A stretch of 64,000 nucleotides of DNA, taken from NCBI RefSeq assembly GCF_010093065.1, contig NZ_CP048113.1, forward strand, positions 3,534,001 through 3,598,000, given 5' to 3'. Below are positions 54,584 to 62,875 of this stretch, piece after piece. A program made the position numbers and the translations under genes. Origin of the DNA: Chitinophaga agri (lineage in GTDB: Bacteria; Bacteroidota; Bacteroidia; Chitinophagales; Chitinophagaceae). How positions within the stretch are numbered: position 1 is the stretch's first letter; each line of letters starts with the position of its first letter. The notes beneath the pieces were generated by a model. The model made no database searches, was not told the origin of the DNA, and worked only from the letters and a program-made list of their open reading frames with translations.

Positions 54584-55030
54584 ATGACTGAGACCATGAT
54601 AACAGGAAATGATTACAGCATTATTTCAAATAAGGGATTTGACGAGTTCTTTTCGTCTTTTATTAATGATCTGAAGACGATTGATCCACAGCTCATTGCC
54701 GAAAAGATCGAGGTGATCGAAGATGAGGTATATGAATATGTGCTGGCCAGAGACCAGGAAACATACGACGACTATGCAGCGCACGGATATGTCTCTACTG
54801 CACGTGGTGAGGGCTGCTTCCGCATGCTGGCCAGAAGAGTGAATAACCTGGAGTACAAGATGGAGATTATGAATAAGGCGGAAGAAGAAGTGGAAGAAGC
54901 AGTGGATCCTTATCCGGCAGTGCTCATATTACATGATACCTGGAATTATACACTTGTATTCCCGGTAGCTGTTGAAGACAGTCGCTATTGCCGGCTGGTA
55001 TATGATACAGCCATCAGGGCACTGAAATAA
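54584..55030 (+). CDS. Conserved-looking protein of unknown function
   Basis: Not recognised. The 148-residue acidic protein has no signal or membrane segment. The first half is probably helical (DEFFSSFINDLKTIDPQLIAEKIEVIEDEVYEYV). The middle has an Ala-Arg-rich helix (GEGCFRMLARRVNNLEYKMEIM) and an EEEVEEAVD acidic turn. The last third (PAVLILHDTWNYTLVFPVAVEDSRYCRLVYDTAIRALK) looks like beta strands then a helix. A second ATG at 54596 could also be the start. It ends in a strong terminator, and codon use resembles its neighbours, so I take it as a real gene. Confidence 0.7.
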   Translation: MTETMITGNDYSIISNKGFDEFFSSFINDLKTIDPQLIAEKIEVIEDEVYEYVLARDQETYDDYAAHGYVSTARGEGCFRMLARRVNNLEYKMEIMNKAEEEVEEAVDPYPAVLILHDTWNYTLVFPVAVEDSRYCRLVYDTAIRALK

Positions 55031-55051
55031 TTAACAAGACAATCTATACGA

Positions 55052-55079
55052 AAAGCGCCCGACTCCCGTCAGGCGCTCT
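55052..55079. terminator. Terminator between unknown gene and folE (convergent)
   Basis: Stem AAGCGCC and GACTCCCGTC with a C-A mismatch, then GGCGCTCTT, followed by a T-rich tail. The same design occurs at 53332 and 57732. Confidence 0.88.
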
Positions 55080-55103
55080 TCATTTTTTATTATAGCAAGA
55101 AGA

Positions 55104-55691
55104 TTATTTCGTAATCAAACGCATGAACTCATTTCTGGTCCTGCCATCTTCAAACTGACCAGAGAAAGCTGAAGTAGTTGTTACAGAGTTCTGTTTCTGC
55201 ACGCCACGCATCATCATACACAGATGCTGTGCCTCAATCACTACGCCTACGCCAAGCGGCTGTAGCGTTTCCTGTATAGCGTCCAGTATCTGATGTGTCA
55301 GACGTTCCTGCACCTGCAGCCGGCGGGCGAATACATCTACCACACGGGCCAGTTTGCTCAAACCGGTGATATAGCCATTTGGTATATAAGCGATATGCGC
55401 TTTTCCAAAGAAAGGCAACATATGATGCTCACATAATGAATATAATTCTATATCCTTCACGATCACCATTTCGCTGTAAGCTTCCGTAAACTTGGCGCCT
55501 TCCAGGATAGCTTTCGCATCCATCTGATAGCCTGTGGTCAGGAATTGCATAGCCTTGGCCACACGTTCAGGTGTTTTTTGTAAACCCTCTCTATCTACAT
55601 CCTCGCCCAATAATTCTATGCTACTCCTGTAATGATGAATAAGGTCATTAGTTACCTTTTCATCATACGTTTCGATTTTATTATAAGCCAT
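55104..55691 (-). CDS. folE: GTP cyclohydrolase I
   Basis: Converts GTP to 7,8-dihydroneopterin triphosphate, the entry to folate and to queuosine. The 195-residue protein has the zinc ligands in [20 protein letters not shown] (Cys and His near residues 87-90) and in [19 protein letters not shown] (Cys near 158). It also has [19 protein letters not shown] and [23 protein letters not shown]. It lies directly after queD, 70 bases downstream on the same strand, so its product probably feeds QueD here. Confidence 0.97.
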   Translation of the reverse strand: MAYNKIETYDEKVTNDLIHHYRSSIELLGEDVDREGLQKTPERVAKAMQFLTTGYQMDAKAILEGAKFTEAYSEMVIVKDIELYSLCEHHMLPFFGKAHIAYIPNGYITGLSKLARVVDVFARRLQVQERLTHQILDAIQETLQPLGVGVVIEAQHLCMMMRGVQKQNSVTTTSAFSGQFEDGRTRNEFMRLITK

Positions 55692-55761
55692 TTCTATAAT
55701 TAACTTAGTCTGATAATCAACATTCCTGAATGCCCATTCAAGGTAGGGAAACTATGAAAGC

Positions 55762-56175
55762 CTACTTGCCTCCGAAATATTCCACATAAATACGTGGCGT
55801 TTCATACAGTTTGATACAATGCAGCTGCACACCTTCCGGCAGATGCGGGGTCAGCTGGTCCCAGATACCGATAGCAAGGTTTTCAGCAGAAGTGAACTTG
55901 CCCACCATAAAATCAACGTCCATATTCAGGTTACGGTGATCGATCTTTTCTACTATATGGTCCTTGATCAGAACGCCCAGCGTTTTTGCGTTGAAGACGA
56001 ATCCGGTTTCCGGATCAGGGGAACCTTTTACGGTTACGTGTAATTCGTAATTATGACCGTGCCAGTTCTCATTAGCACACTTGCCAAACACTTCCTCGTT
56101 CTTTTCCTTACTCCAAGCGGGATTGGATAACTTATGCGCCGCATTGAAGTTCTCCACACGCGTTAAATAGATCAT
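55762..56175 (-). CDS. queD: 6-carboxytetrahydropterin synthase QueD
   Basis: Converts dihydroneopterin triphosphate to 6-carboxytetrahydropterin, the second step of queuosine synthesis. The 137-residue protein has the zinc His residues in FNAAHKL and ENWHGHNYEL, the catalytic Cys in FGKCANEN near residue 32, the His in KIDHRNLNMDV near 79, and the Glu in KLYETPRIYVEY near 128. All active-site residues are present. In this family a pyruvoyl-tetrahydropterin synthase cannot be fully excluded, but the adjoining folE and the presence of queE and tgt support QueD. Confidence 0.93.
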   Translation of the reverse strand: MIYLTRVENFNAAHKLSNPAWSKEKNEEVFGKCANENWHGHNYELHVTVKGSPDPETGFVFNAKTLGVLIKDHIVEKIDHRNLNMDVDFMVGKFTSAENLAIGIWDQLTPHLPEGVQLHCIKLYETPRIYVEYFGGK

Positions 56176-56242
56176 TATTAACTCTATATTTTCCGCAAAG
56201 TTACAATAATTCGATCATAGTCGATCGCTGCCCCAAAAGCCC

Positions 56243-56250
56243 TACCTTTG
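56243..56250 (+). promoter_or_regulatory. Predicted mqnB -7 element abutting the start codon
   Basis: TACCTTTG ends 4 bases before the mqnB ATG at 56255, the same arrangement as folD and queE. Confidence 0.45.
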
Positions 56251-56254
56251 CTCC

Positions 56255-56905
56255 ATGAAAATATTGGTCACCGCTGCCACTCCCTTTGAAATACAGCCAC
56301 TTATAGACCATCTGGCCGGTCGCCAGTACCAGCATTGCCAGGTAAGCACACTTATAGGCGGCATTGGTATGATGCATACCGCCTACCAGCTGGGCCGGCA
56401 CTTTGGCGGTTCGAAACCGGACCTGGCCATACAGGCAGGCATAGCCGGTTGTTTTGACCATTCCTGGGAAATGGGAAAGGTGGTGATCATCGACCGCGAA
56501 CAGCTCGGAGACCTGGGTGTGGAAGACGATCAGTCCTATAAAGACCTGTTTGACATACAACTATGGCAACCTGACCAGCCCCCTTTTACGAACAGGCAAC
56601 TTATCAACACTTTTAATGGCGTTCCTGACCTGCCGGCATTACCTGTCGCTTCGGGTGTCACTATCAACACTGTTAGTGGCAGTGAACGTACCCGTCAGTT
56701 ACTGCTGGATAAGTATCAACCAGCGGTAGAAAGTATGGAAGGCGCCGCTTTTCATTATGCCTGTCTGCAGGAGAATATTCCTTTTTTCCAGCTGCGCAGC
56801 ATATCGAACTATGTGGAGGTAAGAGATAAGAGCAAATGGAAAATTCCATTGGCGATACAGACTTTGAATGATGCATTGATTAAATATATTGAACGATGGA
56901 ACTAA
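56255..56905 (+). CDS. mqnB: Futalosine hydrolase
   Basis: Removes hypoxanthine from futalosine in the alternative menaquinone pathway. The 216-residue protein belongs to the nucleoside phosphorylase/MTA nucleosidase fold: VTAATPFEIQPLIDHL at the start, IGGIGMMHTAYQLGRHF near 35, AIQAGIAGCFDHSWEMGKVVII, then VESMEGAAFHYACLQENIPFFQLRSISNYV with the ribose-binding Met-Glu and the catalytic Asn-type region. It overlaps mqnD by 10 bases (56896-56905), so the two are translationally coupled. Confidence 0.93.
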   Translation: MKILVTAATPFEIQPLIDHLAGRQYQHCQVSTLIGGIGMMHTAYQLGRHFGGSKPDLAIQAGIAGCFDHSWEMGKVVIIDREQLGDLGVEDDQSYKDLFDIQLWQPDQPPFTNRQLINTFNGVPDLPALPVASGVTINTVSGSERTRQLLLDKYQPAVESMEGAAFHYACLQENIPFFQLRSISNYVEVRDKSKWKIPLAIQTLNDALIKYIERWN

Positions 56906-57681
56906 CACTGGGATTCTCACCGTGCCCGAATGATACTTTCATTTTCGATGCGATGGTGAACAACAAAATTGACACGAAAGGCTTAACGTTCAAAACGCAA
57001 CTGGAAGATGTTGAAACACTGAACAAATGGGCTATGCAGGGCAAACTGGCTATTACAAAACTGAGCTTCGGCGTTTATCAGAAAGTAAAAGATCAGTATG
57101 AACTACTGAACAGTGGCAGCGCACTTGGAAGAGGCTGCGGACCACTGCTGATCGCTAAAAAAGATATTCCGCACGATAAGATCAAAGACGTGAAGATCGC
57201 CATCCCCGGCGAGAACACTACTGCCAATCTTCTTTTCTCTATTGCATTTCCTGAAGCAAAGAACAAAGAAGTACTGTTATTCTCTGATATTGAAAATGCT
57301 GTGCTGGACGGTCGCGTTGATGCAGGTGTTATCATTCATGAAAACAGATTTACCTATCAGCAGAAAGGACTGGTAAAGATCATTGACCTGGGTGAATACT
57401 GGGAAAGTACTACCGGCAGTCCTATCCCGCTGGGAGGCATCTTTATCCGTAAGGATATTCCGGATGAGATCAAACAACAGGTAGACGATCTTATTCATGA
57501 AAGTCTGCAATACTCTTTCCGTCATTATCCGGCGCTGTCTTCCTATGTGACGGAACACGCGCAGGAAATGGATGAAAAGGTAATGCGCCAGCATATCGAC
57601 CTTTATGTGAATGATTTCAGTCTTGGACTGGGAGAAGCAGGCAAGGCTGCAGTAGACAGGCTCATGTCTGTATATGCATAG
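56896..57681 (+). CDS. mqnD: 1,4-dihydroxy-6-naphthoate synthase
   Basis: Acts after MqnC and forms 1,4-dihydroxy-6-naphthoate in the futalosine route to menaquinone. The 261-residue periplasmic-binding-protein-like enzyme (no signal peptide) starts TLGFSPCPNDTFIFDAMVNNKID. It has ITKLSFGVYQKVKDQY near residue 55 and GRGCGPLL near 77. DAGVIIHENRFTYQQKGL is near 140 with the catalytic-type His, and WESTTGSPIPLGGIFIRKDI near 170. It overlaps mqnB. mqnA, mqnC and mqnE are not in this window. Confidence 0.95.
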   Translation: MELTLGFSPCPNDTFIFDAMVNNKIDTKGLTFKTQLEDVETLNKWAMQGKLAITKLSFGVYQKVKDQYELLNSGSALGRGCGPLLIAKKDIPHDKIKDVKIAIPGENTTANLLFSIAFPEAKNKEVLLFSDIENAVLDGRVDAGVIIHENRFTYQQKGLVKIIDLGEYWESTTGSPIPLGGIFIRKDIPDEIKQQVDDLIHESLQYSFRHYPALSSYVTEHAQEMDEKVMRQHIDLYVNDFSLGLGEAGKAAVDRLMSVYA

Positions 57682-57731
57682 AAATAATTAGGAATTAGGA
57701 ATTTCCTGTCCTGAAAGCCTTTCGCATCGAC

Positions 57732-57768
57732 AAAGAGCGCTCCGACTAATACGTCAGGAGCGCTCTTT
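57732..57768. terminator. Terminator between mqnD and photolyase gene (convergent)
   Basis: Stem AAAGAGCGCTCC-GAC, loop TAATAC, then GTC-A-GGAGCGCTCTTT with a single bulged A. Its core matches the terminators at 53332 and 55052. Confidence 0.9.
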
Positions 57769-57807
57769 ACTTTAAGGAAGATCTGATCTACTCAATTCCT
57801 GATTACT

Positions 57808-59112
57808 TTAAGACGCCAGTGCCGCCTTGTATACTTCCAGTACTCTTTTTCGGGCCTGTTCATGTACCACCATCGGCTTCACATATGTCAGTTCCTGGAA
57901 CTCGGGTACCCACTTTCTGATGTAATCAAAATCCGGATCAAAACGTTGCGTTTGTAATGTCGGATTGAACACCCTGAAATAAGGTGCCGCGTCGCAGCCA
58001 CAACCTGCCGCCCACTGCCAGTTTCCATTGTTGGCAGCCAGATCGTAGTCCAGCAGTTTCTTTGCAAAATAAGCTTCTCCCCAGCGCCAGTCTATCAACA
58101 AATGTTTGGTCAGGAAACTGGCAGTGATCATACGGACGCGGTTATGCATAAACCCGGTTGTATTGAGTTCCCGCATACCTGCATCTACGATCGGATAACC
58201 CGTTTGTCCATCGCACCATTGCTGAAATTCCTTTTCATTATTCCGCCACTGGATGTTGTCATATTCCCTGCGGAATGCCATTGTCACCACATGTGGAAAA
58301 TGCCAGATGATCATCTGGAAGAAATCGCGCCATATCAGCTCATTCAGGAAGGTTTCATTCAGCGAATTTGCACGGTCAGCCAGTTCCCGGATGCTGATCG
58401 TTCCAAAACGCAGATGTACCCCATAATGTGTCGTACCTTCTATTCCCGGGATGTCGCGCGTCTTATCATAATTTTTGATAAGACTGTCTTTGATCTTTAC
58501 AGGAGGAAAACCTCTGAATCCTGCCTGAAAACCGATAGCGCGCAGACTAGGCACTTTCTTTGCCTTCTGGCGGTAGAAGTTCCTGAAATAGTCTTCAACG
58601 GGGTAAGGTTTTAAGTAGAAATCATTCAACAGGCTTTTCCATTTTTTACTGTAAGGAGTAAATACCGTGTAAGGCTGACCGTTATCTTTTAACACCTCTG
58701 ACGGAGCAAAGATCACGTGGTCTTTGTAGAGATGAAAGGTGATGTCTTTCGCTTTGAGTCTTTGTGCAATATCCGCGTCCCGCTTCATTGCATAAGGCTC
58801 GTAATCGATGTTGGCAAACACCTCTTTCACATCATACACGGTGGTAAAATGATCAAATGCCTGCTCTGGCGTTCCATAAAACACGTCGAGTGTACTTCCC
58901 AGTTTACTTAGTTTTTCCTGCAGATCTTCCAGTACATCATGAATAAAGGTGACACGTCTGTCATGCTTATCATCCAGATCGTTCAGGATGTTAGTATCAA
59001 ATACAAACACCGGCACGACAGGATTGTCTGATTTTAATGCATGGTATAATGCTGCATGATCAAGCAAACGCAGATCACGCCGCAACCAGCACAAGTTTAC
59101 AGTTGGAGGCAT
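57808..59112 (-). CDS. phrB: Deoxyribodipyrimidine photolyase (cryptochrome/photolyase family)
   Basis: Repairs UV-made pyrimidine dimers with light. The 434-residue protein has the antenna-binding N-terminal domain (LCWLRRDLRLLDHAALYHAL) and a C-terminal FAD domain. Visible are THYGVHLRFGTISIREL near residue 225, LNELIWRDFFQMIIWHFP, QWCDGQTGYPIVDAGMREL near 300, GFMHNRVRMITASFLTKHLLIDWRWG, and DYDLAANNGNWQW, all typical of class I CPD photolyases. The Trp residues of the electron chain lie in these segments. Monocistronic. The gene symbol follows the family; a cryptochrome-like role cannot be excluded. Confidence 0.92.
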   Translation of the reverse strand: MPPTVNLCWLRRDLRLLDHAALYHALKSDNPVVPVFVFDTNILNDLDDKHDRRVTFIHDVLEDLQEKLSKLGSTLDVFYGTPEQAFDHFTTVYDVKEVFANIDYEPYAMKRDADIAQRLKAKDITFHLYKDHVIFAPSEVLKDNGQPYTVFTPYSKKWKSLLNDFYLKPYPVEDYFRNFYRQKAKKVPSLRAIGFQAGFRGFPPVKIKDSLIKNYDKTRDIPGIEGTTHYGVHLRFGTISIRELADRANSLNETFLNELIWRDFFQMIIWHFPHVVTMAFRREYDNIQWRNNEKEFQQWCDGQTGYPIVDAGMRELNTTGFMHNRVRMITASFLTKHLLIDWRWGEAYFAKKLLDYDLAANNGNWQWAAGCGCDAAPYFRVFNPTLQTQRFDPDFDYIRKWVPEFQELTYVKPMVVHEQARKRVLEVYKAALAS

Positions 59113-59265
59113 AAGAGTGGTTAGTTTTGCATTCTCGTTAATAGATAGCTAGTTATTGCGGTACCAAGATAAATCGGAAAAGTATAAAATAGTTCCGCTA
59201 AAAATGTGCCACTGCCGTGCGGTTTCAGCACTAATCTGTAAATGAATAGAGGTCGTTGTAACTAT

Positions 59266-60111
59266 CTATAATCCTTCATGTATCAGCTCGTGTAATATCA
59301 CTGCGGTTGCATTGCCATAACTGCTGTCACGGAATGCGCTGACCCAACGGATACCTGTTACAGCATTTGTGAGAAAGATCTCATCAGCATTTTCCAGATC
59401 GGCCACCGTAAGGGATTTCTCAGCTACACTAAAAGGCAGATCCATGCGCAACAGGTGTTTGCGCATTACACCACATACGCCACCTTCTGATAATGGCGGC
59501 GTAATAATGTCACGGCCGTGTACAATAAAAAGATTAGCGATAGTAGTGTCAGCTACCCTTCCACAGGGATTCAGCAGCACTGCTTCATTAATGCGGTGTT
59601 GTTTAGCATACATGGCAGCCATCACATAGGGCAGACAATTATTAGATTTGATAGCGGAGTATTTGTCACTTGTTTTTCTGACATCAGGAAAGACATCCAG
59701 CACGAGTCCCGTTTCGTTCAGTTCCAGGATCTGCCGGTTCAGTTCCCAGCTCTGGATAATGAAATTAGGGAGGTTGTTAATGGGATCATATAGTCCGCCA
59801 TCCGACCTGAAGACTGTCAGCCTTACCCTGGCCAGCTGCTCATTGCCATTGCGGGCACACAACTCTGATATCAGTTTGGTAAAATACGCTTTTGTGAAGT
59901 GGTGGGGAACGTCGAAGTGAAGCAGGTTCATACTTGCCATCAACCTTTCAAAGTGAAGGTCTGCAAGCAGGATCCGTCCCTGGTAAACCCGCATGGTTTC
60001 AAAACAACCATCTCCATAACGGAAAGAACGGTTATCGGCCGTTAAAATAGGTTCGGACGCCCCAATAAATTTACCATTATAGACTAAAAACCCCGGTTGC
60101 ACTTCGAACAC
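59266..60111 (-). CDS. Class IV PLP aminotransferase/aminodeoxychorismate lyase-like
   Basis: PLP-dependent fold-type IV enzyme, 281 residues. Signatures are SFRYGDGCFETMRVYQGRI near residue 28, RVRLTVFR, the PLP Lys in YSAIKSNNCLPYVMAAMYAK near 153, and EAVLLNPCGRVADTTIANLFIV near 175. A last region reads DEIFLTNAVTGIRWVSAF. It may act as 4-amino-4-deoxychorismate lyase (folate) or as a branched-chain or D-amino-acid transaminase; the sequence does not decide. The start is a GTG at 60111, since no ATG precedes YNGKFIG. An unusually long, hairpin-rich noncoding stretch lies upstream. Confidence 0.9.
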   Translation of the reverse strand: MFEVQPGFLVYNGKFIGASEPILTADNRSFRYGDGCFETMRVYQGRILLADLHFERLMASMNLLHFDVPHHFTKAYFTKLISELCARNGNEQLARVRLTVFRSDGGLYDPINNLPNFIIQSWELNRQILELNETGLVLDVFPDVRKTSDKYSAIKSNNCLPYVMAAMYAKQHRINEAVLLNPCGRVADTTIANLFIVHGRDIITPPLSEGGVCGVMRKHLLRMDLPFSVAEKSLTVADLENADEIFLTNAVTGIRWVSAFRDSSYGNATAVILHELIHEGL

Positions 60112-60882
60112 TTTAGCGTTTAATTGGACTGTTAAGTTACGGAAATTTCACGGGGTAAAAATGGGTAGCGGTTACCCGGTATAACACCGGATAACCGTCT
60201 TTTTTTGCATAGGACAGGGGTCCTTCCCGGTCACCGACCCGGACGAACGCCTGCTAATGGCGAATAACCCTGTATAGATAACTGTTAATTACACAGACCC
60301 GGTCCCGGGTCAGACTTCGCATGAATAGCCTGCTGGCTTATGCACACCATGACATGTTAGACAGTATTACTTCACAATTAAACAGTATAGGATAAATAAG
60401 ACACGAACAGACAGTTACATATTGAGACATATATATCTCTTCAATATATCAATCAAAATCAGTAACTGTTCAATAATCTTTCACCTGTGTCTGCAGGTGT
60501 ATACGTGGTAATTAATTCATAGTGTGTTGCTTGATTCTCTAAAGTTCACAGACGGTTCACAATGTTTCCATTGTACGATTTATTAATTTTGGCTTCTTTC
60601 CTGGAGAACTTTTTTCTCCGTATATACGAATAGTTAGACTTTCTGTTTTGCGTTCATTGCCAGTGCTCTCGTTGCTATCATCAGTTCGATAAAGCAAAGA
60701 TGCTGAATTAGTTTTACACTACAATAGCAAGTTAAGGGTATTGCAAATATGAGGGAGAATACTTATGAAAACAGAAAAAATTTGTGAATGATGTGTAGAT
60801 GACTTAATAGTGACGGGTAAGGAATTAGGAAATGATTCCCTGTACTTCATGGCTTCAATTCCTAATTCCTTATTCCTCATTC
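60112..60882. other. Hairpin-rich noncoding interval
   Basis: 771 bases with no supported gene on either strand, the longest such gap in the window. Local perfect hairpins include 60296-60311 (GACCCGG/CCGGGTC), 60482-60499 (CACCTG/CAGGTG), 60559-60574 (ACAATG/CATTGT) and 60603-60619 (GGAGAA/TTCTCC). A possible three-way junction is closed by CAGGG/CCCTG at 60215-60272. A nested stem-loop runs from 60413 to 60471 (ACAGTTAC/GTAACTGT enclosing ATATTGA/TCAATAT). It may encode structured RNA or a long leader; no known family was recognised. Confidence 0.6.
60169..60206 (+). terminator. Orphan plus-strand terminator
   Basis: CGGTTA-c-CCGGT, loop ATAAC, ACCGG-a-TAACCG, then TC and a long T-run. It is well formed on the plus strand, but no plus-strand gene lies upstream; 59266-60111 is coded on the minus strand. 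It implies a short or antisense plus-strand transcript. Confidence 0.75.
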
Positions 60883-60897
60883 CTAATTTAACTTCAT
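60821..60897. repeat. GGAATTA-periodic inverted repeat after scoB
   Basis: GGAATTAGGAA on the left and TTCCTAATTCC, then further TTCCTCATTCCTAATTT copies on the right, extending into the last codons of scoB. It belongs to the same 7-base-period family as those at 12923-13013, 21329-21490, 38193-38295 and 57683-57702. Confidence 0.6.
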
Positions 60898-61542
60898 TTC
60901 CGGTATCTCACCTTCTACCACGAGACGTCCTGCTGTTTTAGCTATTATCTCTTCCACACTTACGCCCGGTGCTCTTTCCAGCAGTCGGAAACCGGCAGGT
61001 GTTACATCAAGTACAGCCAGTTCCGTTACGATCTTCTTTACGCATGATACCCCTGTCAGCGGCAACGTACATGATGGTAATAACTTGCTCTCTCCTTTTG
61101 GGTTAGTATGCATCATGGCCACTATAATATTCTTGGCGGCAGCTACCAGATCCATCGCTCCCCCCATTCCTTTTACCATCTTACCGGGTATTTTCCAGTT
61201 GGCAATATCACCAGTATCAGAAACTTCCATAGCGCCCAATACGGTAAGATCAACCTTACCAGCCCTGATCATGCCGAAGCTTTCAGCAGAATCAAAGAAC
61301 ACGCCTCCCGGTAATACAGTGACTGTTTCCTTACCTGCATTGATCAGGTCCGCATCTATTTCATGTTCGTCAGGATAAGGCCCCATTCCCAGTAGTCCGT
61401 TTTCTGACTGCAGCATAATAGATATACCAGGAGGAATAAAGTTAGCAACGAGGGTAGGAATACCTATACCCAGGTTCACATACATTCCATCACGCAGCTC
61501 CTGTGCTATTCTTTTGGCAATGCCATATTTATCTAAAGACAT
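60883..61542 (-). CDS. scoB: 3-oxoacid CoA-transferase subunit B
   Basis: Beta subunit of succinyl-CoA:3-ketoacid CoA-transferase, which moves CoA between succinate and acetoacetate or similar acids. From the ATG at 61542 it has 219 residues: [17 protein letters not shown], then the catalytic Glu in [13 protein letters not shown] near residue 45, [27 protein letters not shown], and [18 protein letters not shown]. The frame extends back to a TTG at 61575, but [16 protein letters not shown] is the family start. It follows scoA on the same strand after 41 bases. Confidence 0.94.
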   Translation of the reverse strand: MSLDKYGIAKRIAQELRDGMYVNLGIGIPTLVANFIPPGISIMLQSENGLLGMGPYPDEHEIDADLINAGKETVTVLPGGVFFDSAESFGMIRAGKVDLTVLGAMEVSDTGDIANWKIPGKMVKGMGGAMDLVAAAKNIIVAMMHTNPKGESKLLPSCTLPLTGVSCVKKIVTELAVLDVTPAGFRLLERAPGVSVEEIIAKTAGRLVVEGEIPEMKLN

Positions 61543-61583
61543 AATGATTTTCCTGTTTGAGGTTGCAGTAAACAAAAGGTGGA

Positions 61584-62279
61584 TTAACCCATTTTAACCG
61601 TCTTCCTTTCTATACGTTTTTCATAATTACTTCCCTGGAAGATGCGGTGTACATAGATACCGGGTACATGTATCTGATCAGGATCCAGTTCGCCTGGCTG
61701 TACCAGGTGTTCCACTTCGGCAATAGTGATGTTGCCTGCTTTGGCCATAGAAGTACTGAAATTACGCGTTGTCTTCCGGAAGACCAGATTCCCCATCGTA
61801 TCGCCTTTCCAGGCTTTTACGATAGAAAAATCAGCGTGCAGGGCCATTTCCATGAGATAGTGTTTACCATTGAACTCGCGCACCTCTTTTCCGGCAGCGA
61901 TCTCTGTACCGTAACCTGCTGGTGTGAAGAATGCAGGGATGCCCATACCAGCCATCTGAATACGGGTAGCTAATGTACCCTGCGGGATCAGGTCTACTTC
62001 CAGTTCGCCTGAAAGCAGCTGTCTTTCAAATTCTGCATTTTCGCCTACATAAGATGATAACATCTTTTTGATCTGCCGTGTTTTCAACAGCAATCCGAGG
62101 CCAAATTCATCTACACCGGCATTATTGGAAATACAGGTCAGTTGCTGTGTACCTTTCCGTACCAGCGCGGCAATACTGTTTTCGGGGATGCCGCACAAAC
62201 CAAATCCGCCCAGCATCAGGGTTGCGCCATCGCGGATGTCATGCAATGCCTCATCGGCATTCGCTACAACTTTATTCAT
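61584..62279 (-). CDS. scoA: 3-oxoacid CoA-transferase subunit A
   Basis: Alpha subunit paired with ScoB. The 231-residue protein has [19 protein letters not shown] near residue 20, [42 protein letters not shown] and [31 protein letters not shown], all standard for the subunit. The two subunits form one operon. It would allow acetoacetate or branched-chain acid CoA exchange for growth on lipids or amino acids; this is known of the family, not shown here. Confidence 0.94.
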   Translation of the reverse strand: MNKVVANADEALHDIRDGATLMLGGFGLCGIPENSIAALVRKGTQQLTCISNNAGVDEFGLGLLLKTRQIKKMLSSYVGENAEFERQLLSGELEVDLIPQGTLATRIQMAGMGIPAFFTPAGYGTEIAAGKEVREFNGKHYLMEMALHADFSIVKAWKGDTMGNLVFRKTTRNFSTSMAKAGNITIAEVEHLVQPGELDPDQIHVPGIYVHRIFQGSNYEKRIERKTVKMG

Positions 62280-62306
62280 GTTTTGGTGATGTTTATCAAG
62301 CGCAGG

Positions 62307-62846
62307 TCAGGGCCTTAGCTTCACAGGCTTCGGTTGTGACAACCTCGAGCCTATTGGAAGGGGTGGAGAGACGATGCGCTTATCTTTCTTAACAAATGGA
62401 ATTATTGTATCCTGTCCACTCCAAATTATTGGATTATTATTAACCGGCAAAAGCGAATTGATATTGGAGCCGTACTCCCTGTTCCGCACATTGACATCCA
62501 ATGACTCTTTATCTTCTGATACAATAGCAAACATCATATCATATATGCCTTTGAACTTATCAGGATGGGACTCGTAATAAGCATAACTGTGGTTAAATTC
62601 TTCCGGGGTTAGTTTATGCAGATCGAGGATCTGGCGGTAATACACCTTCAGACGTTCCTTCCGCACTGAATCGGTGACCACGACATTTATGCCATCCTCT
62701 TCAAGACCAGCATAGGAATCGGCCAGATTCATATCCAGCAATACATCACGCATTTTTTCCTTCGGCAATACGTCACCCGGTACCTTGTCCGCTTCCCCGC
62801 ATGCTGTGATCAACAGCACCAGGCAAACCGCTAATATTCTATACAT
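62307..62846 (-). CDS. DUF4296-family lipoprotein
   Basis: A 179-residue lipoprotein with signal YRILAVCLVLLITACGEAD; the lipidated Cys is residue 16. LPKEKMRDVLLDMNLADSYAGL near residue 30 is the recognisable start of DUF4296, a Bacteroidota family without a known role. The middle (YYRQILDLHKLTPEEFNHSYAYYESHPDKF) looks helical and also belongs to the family. The C-terminal 45 residues are Pro- and Asn-rich and probably disordered. It is 27 bases from scoA and 29 bases from porD on the same strand. Confidence 0.88.
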   Translation of the reverse strand: MYRILAVCLVLLITACGEADKVPGDVLPKEKMRDVLLDMNLADSYAGLEEDGINVVVTDSVRKERLKVYYRQILDLHKLTPEEFNHSYAYYESHPDKFKGIYDMMFAIVSEDKESLDVNVRNREYGSNINSLLPVNNNPIIWSGQDTIIPFVKKDKRIVSPPLPIGSRLSQPKPVKLRP

Positions 62847-62875
62847 ACAGTGTTTTCTTCTTCAAAGATGCAAAG

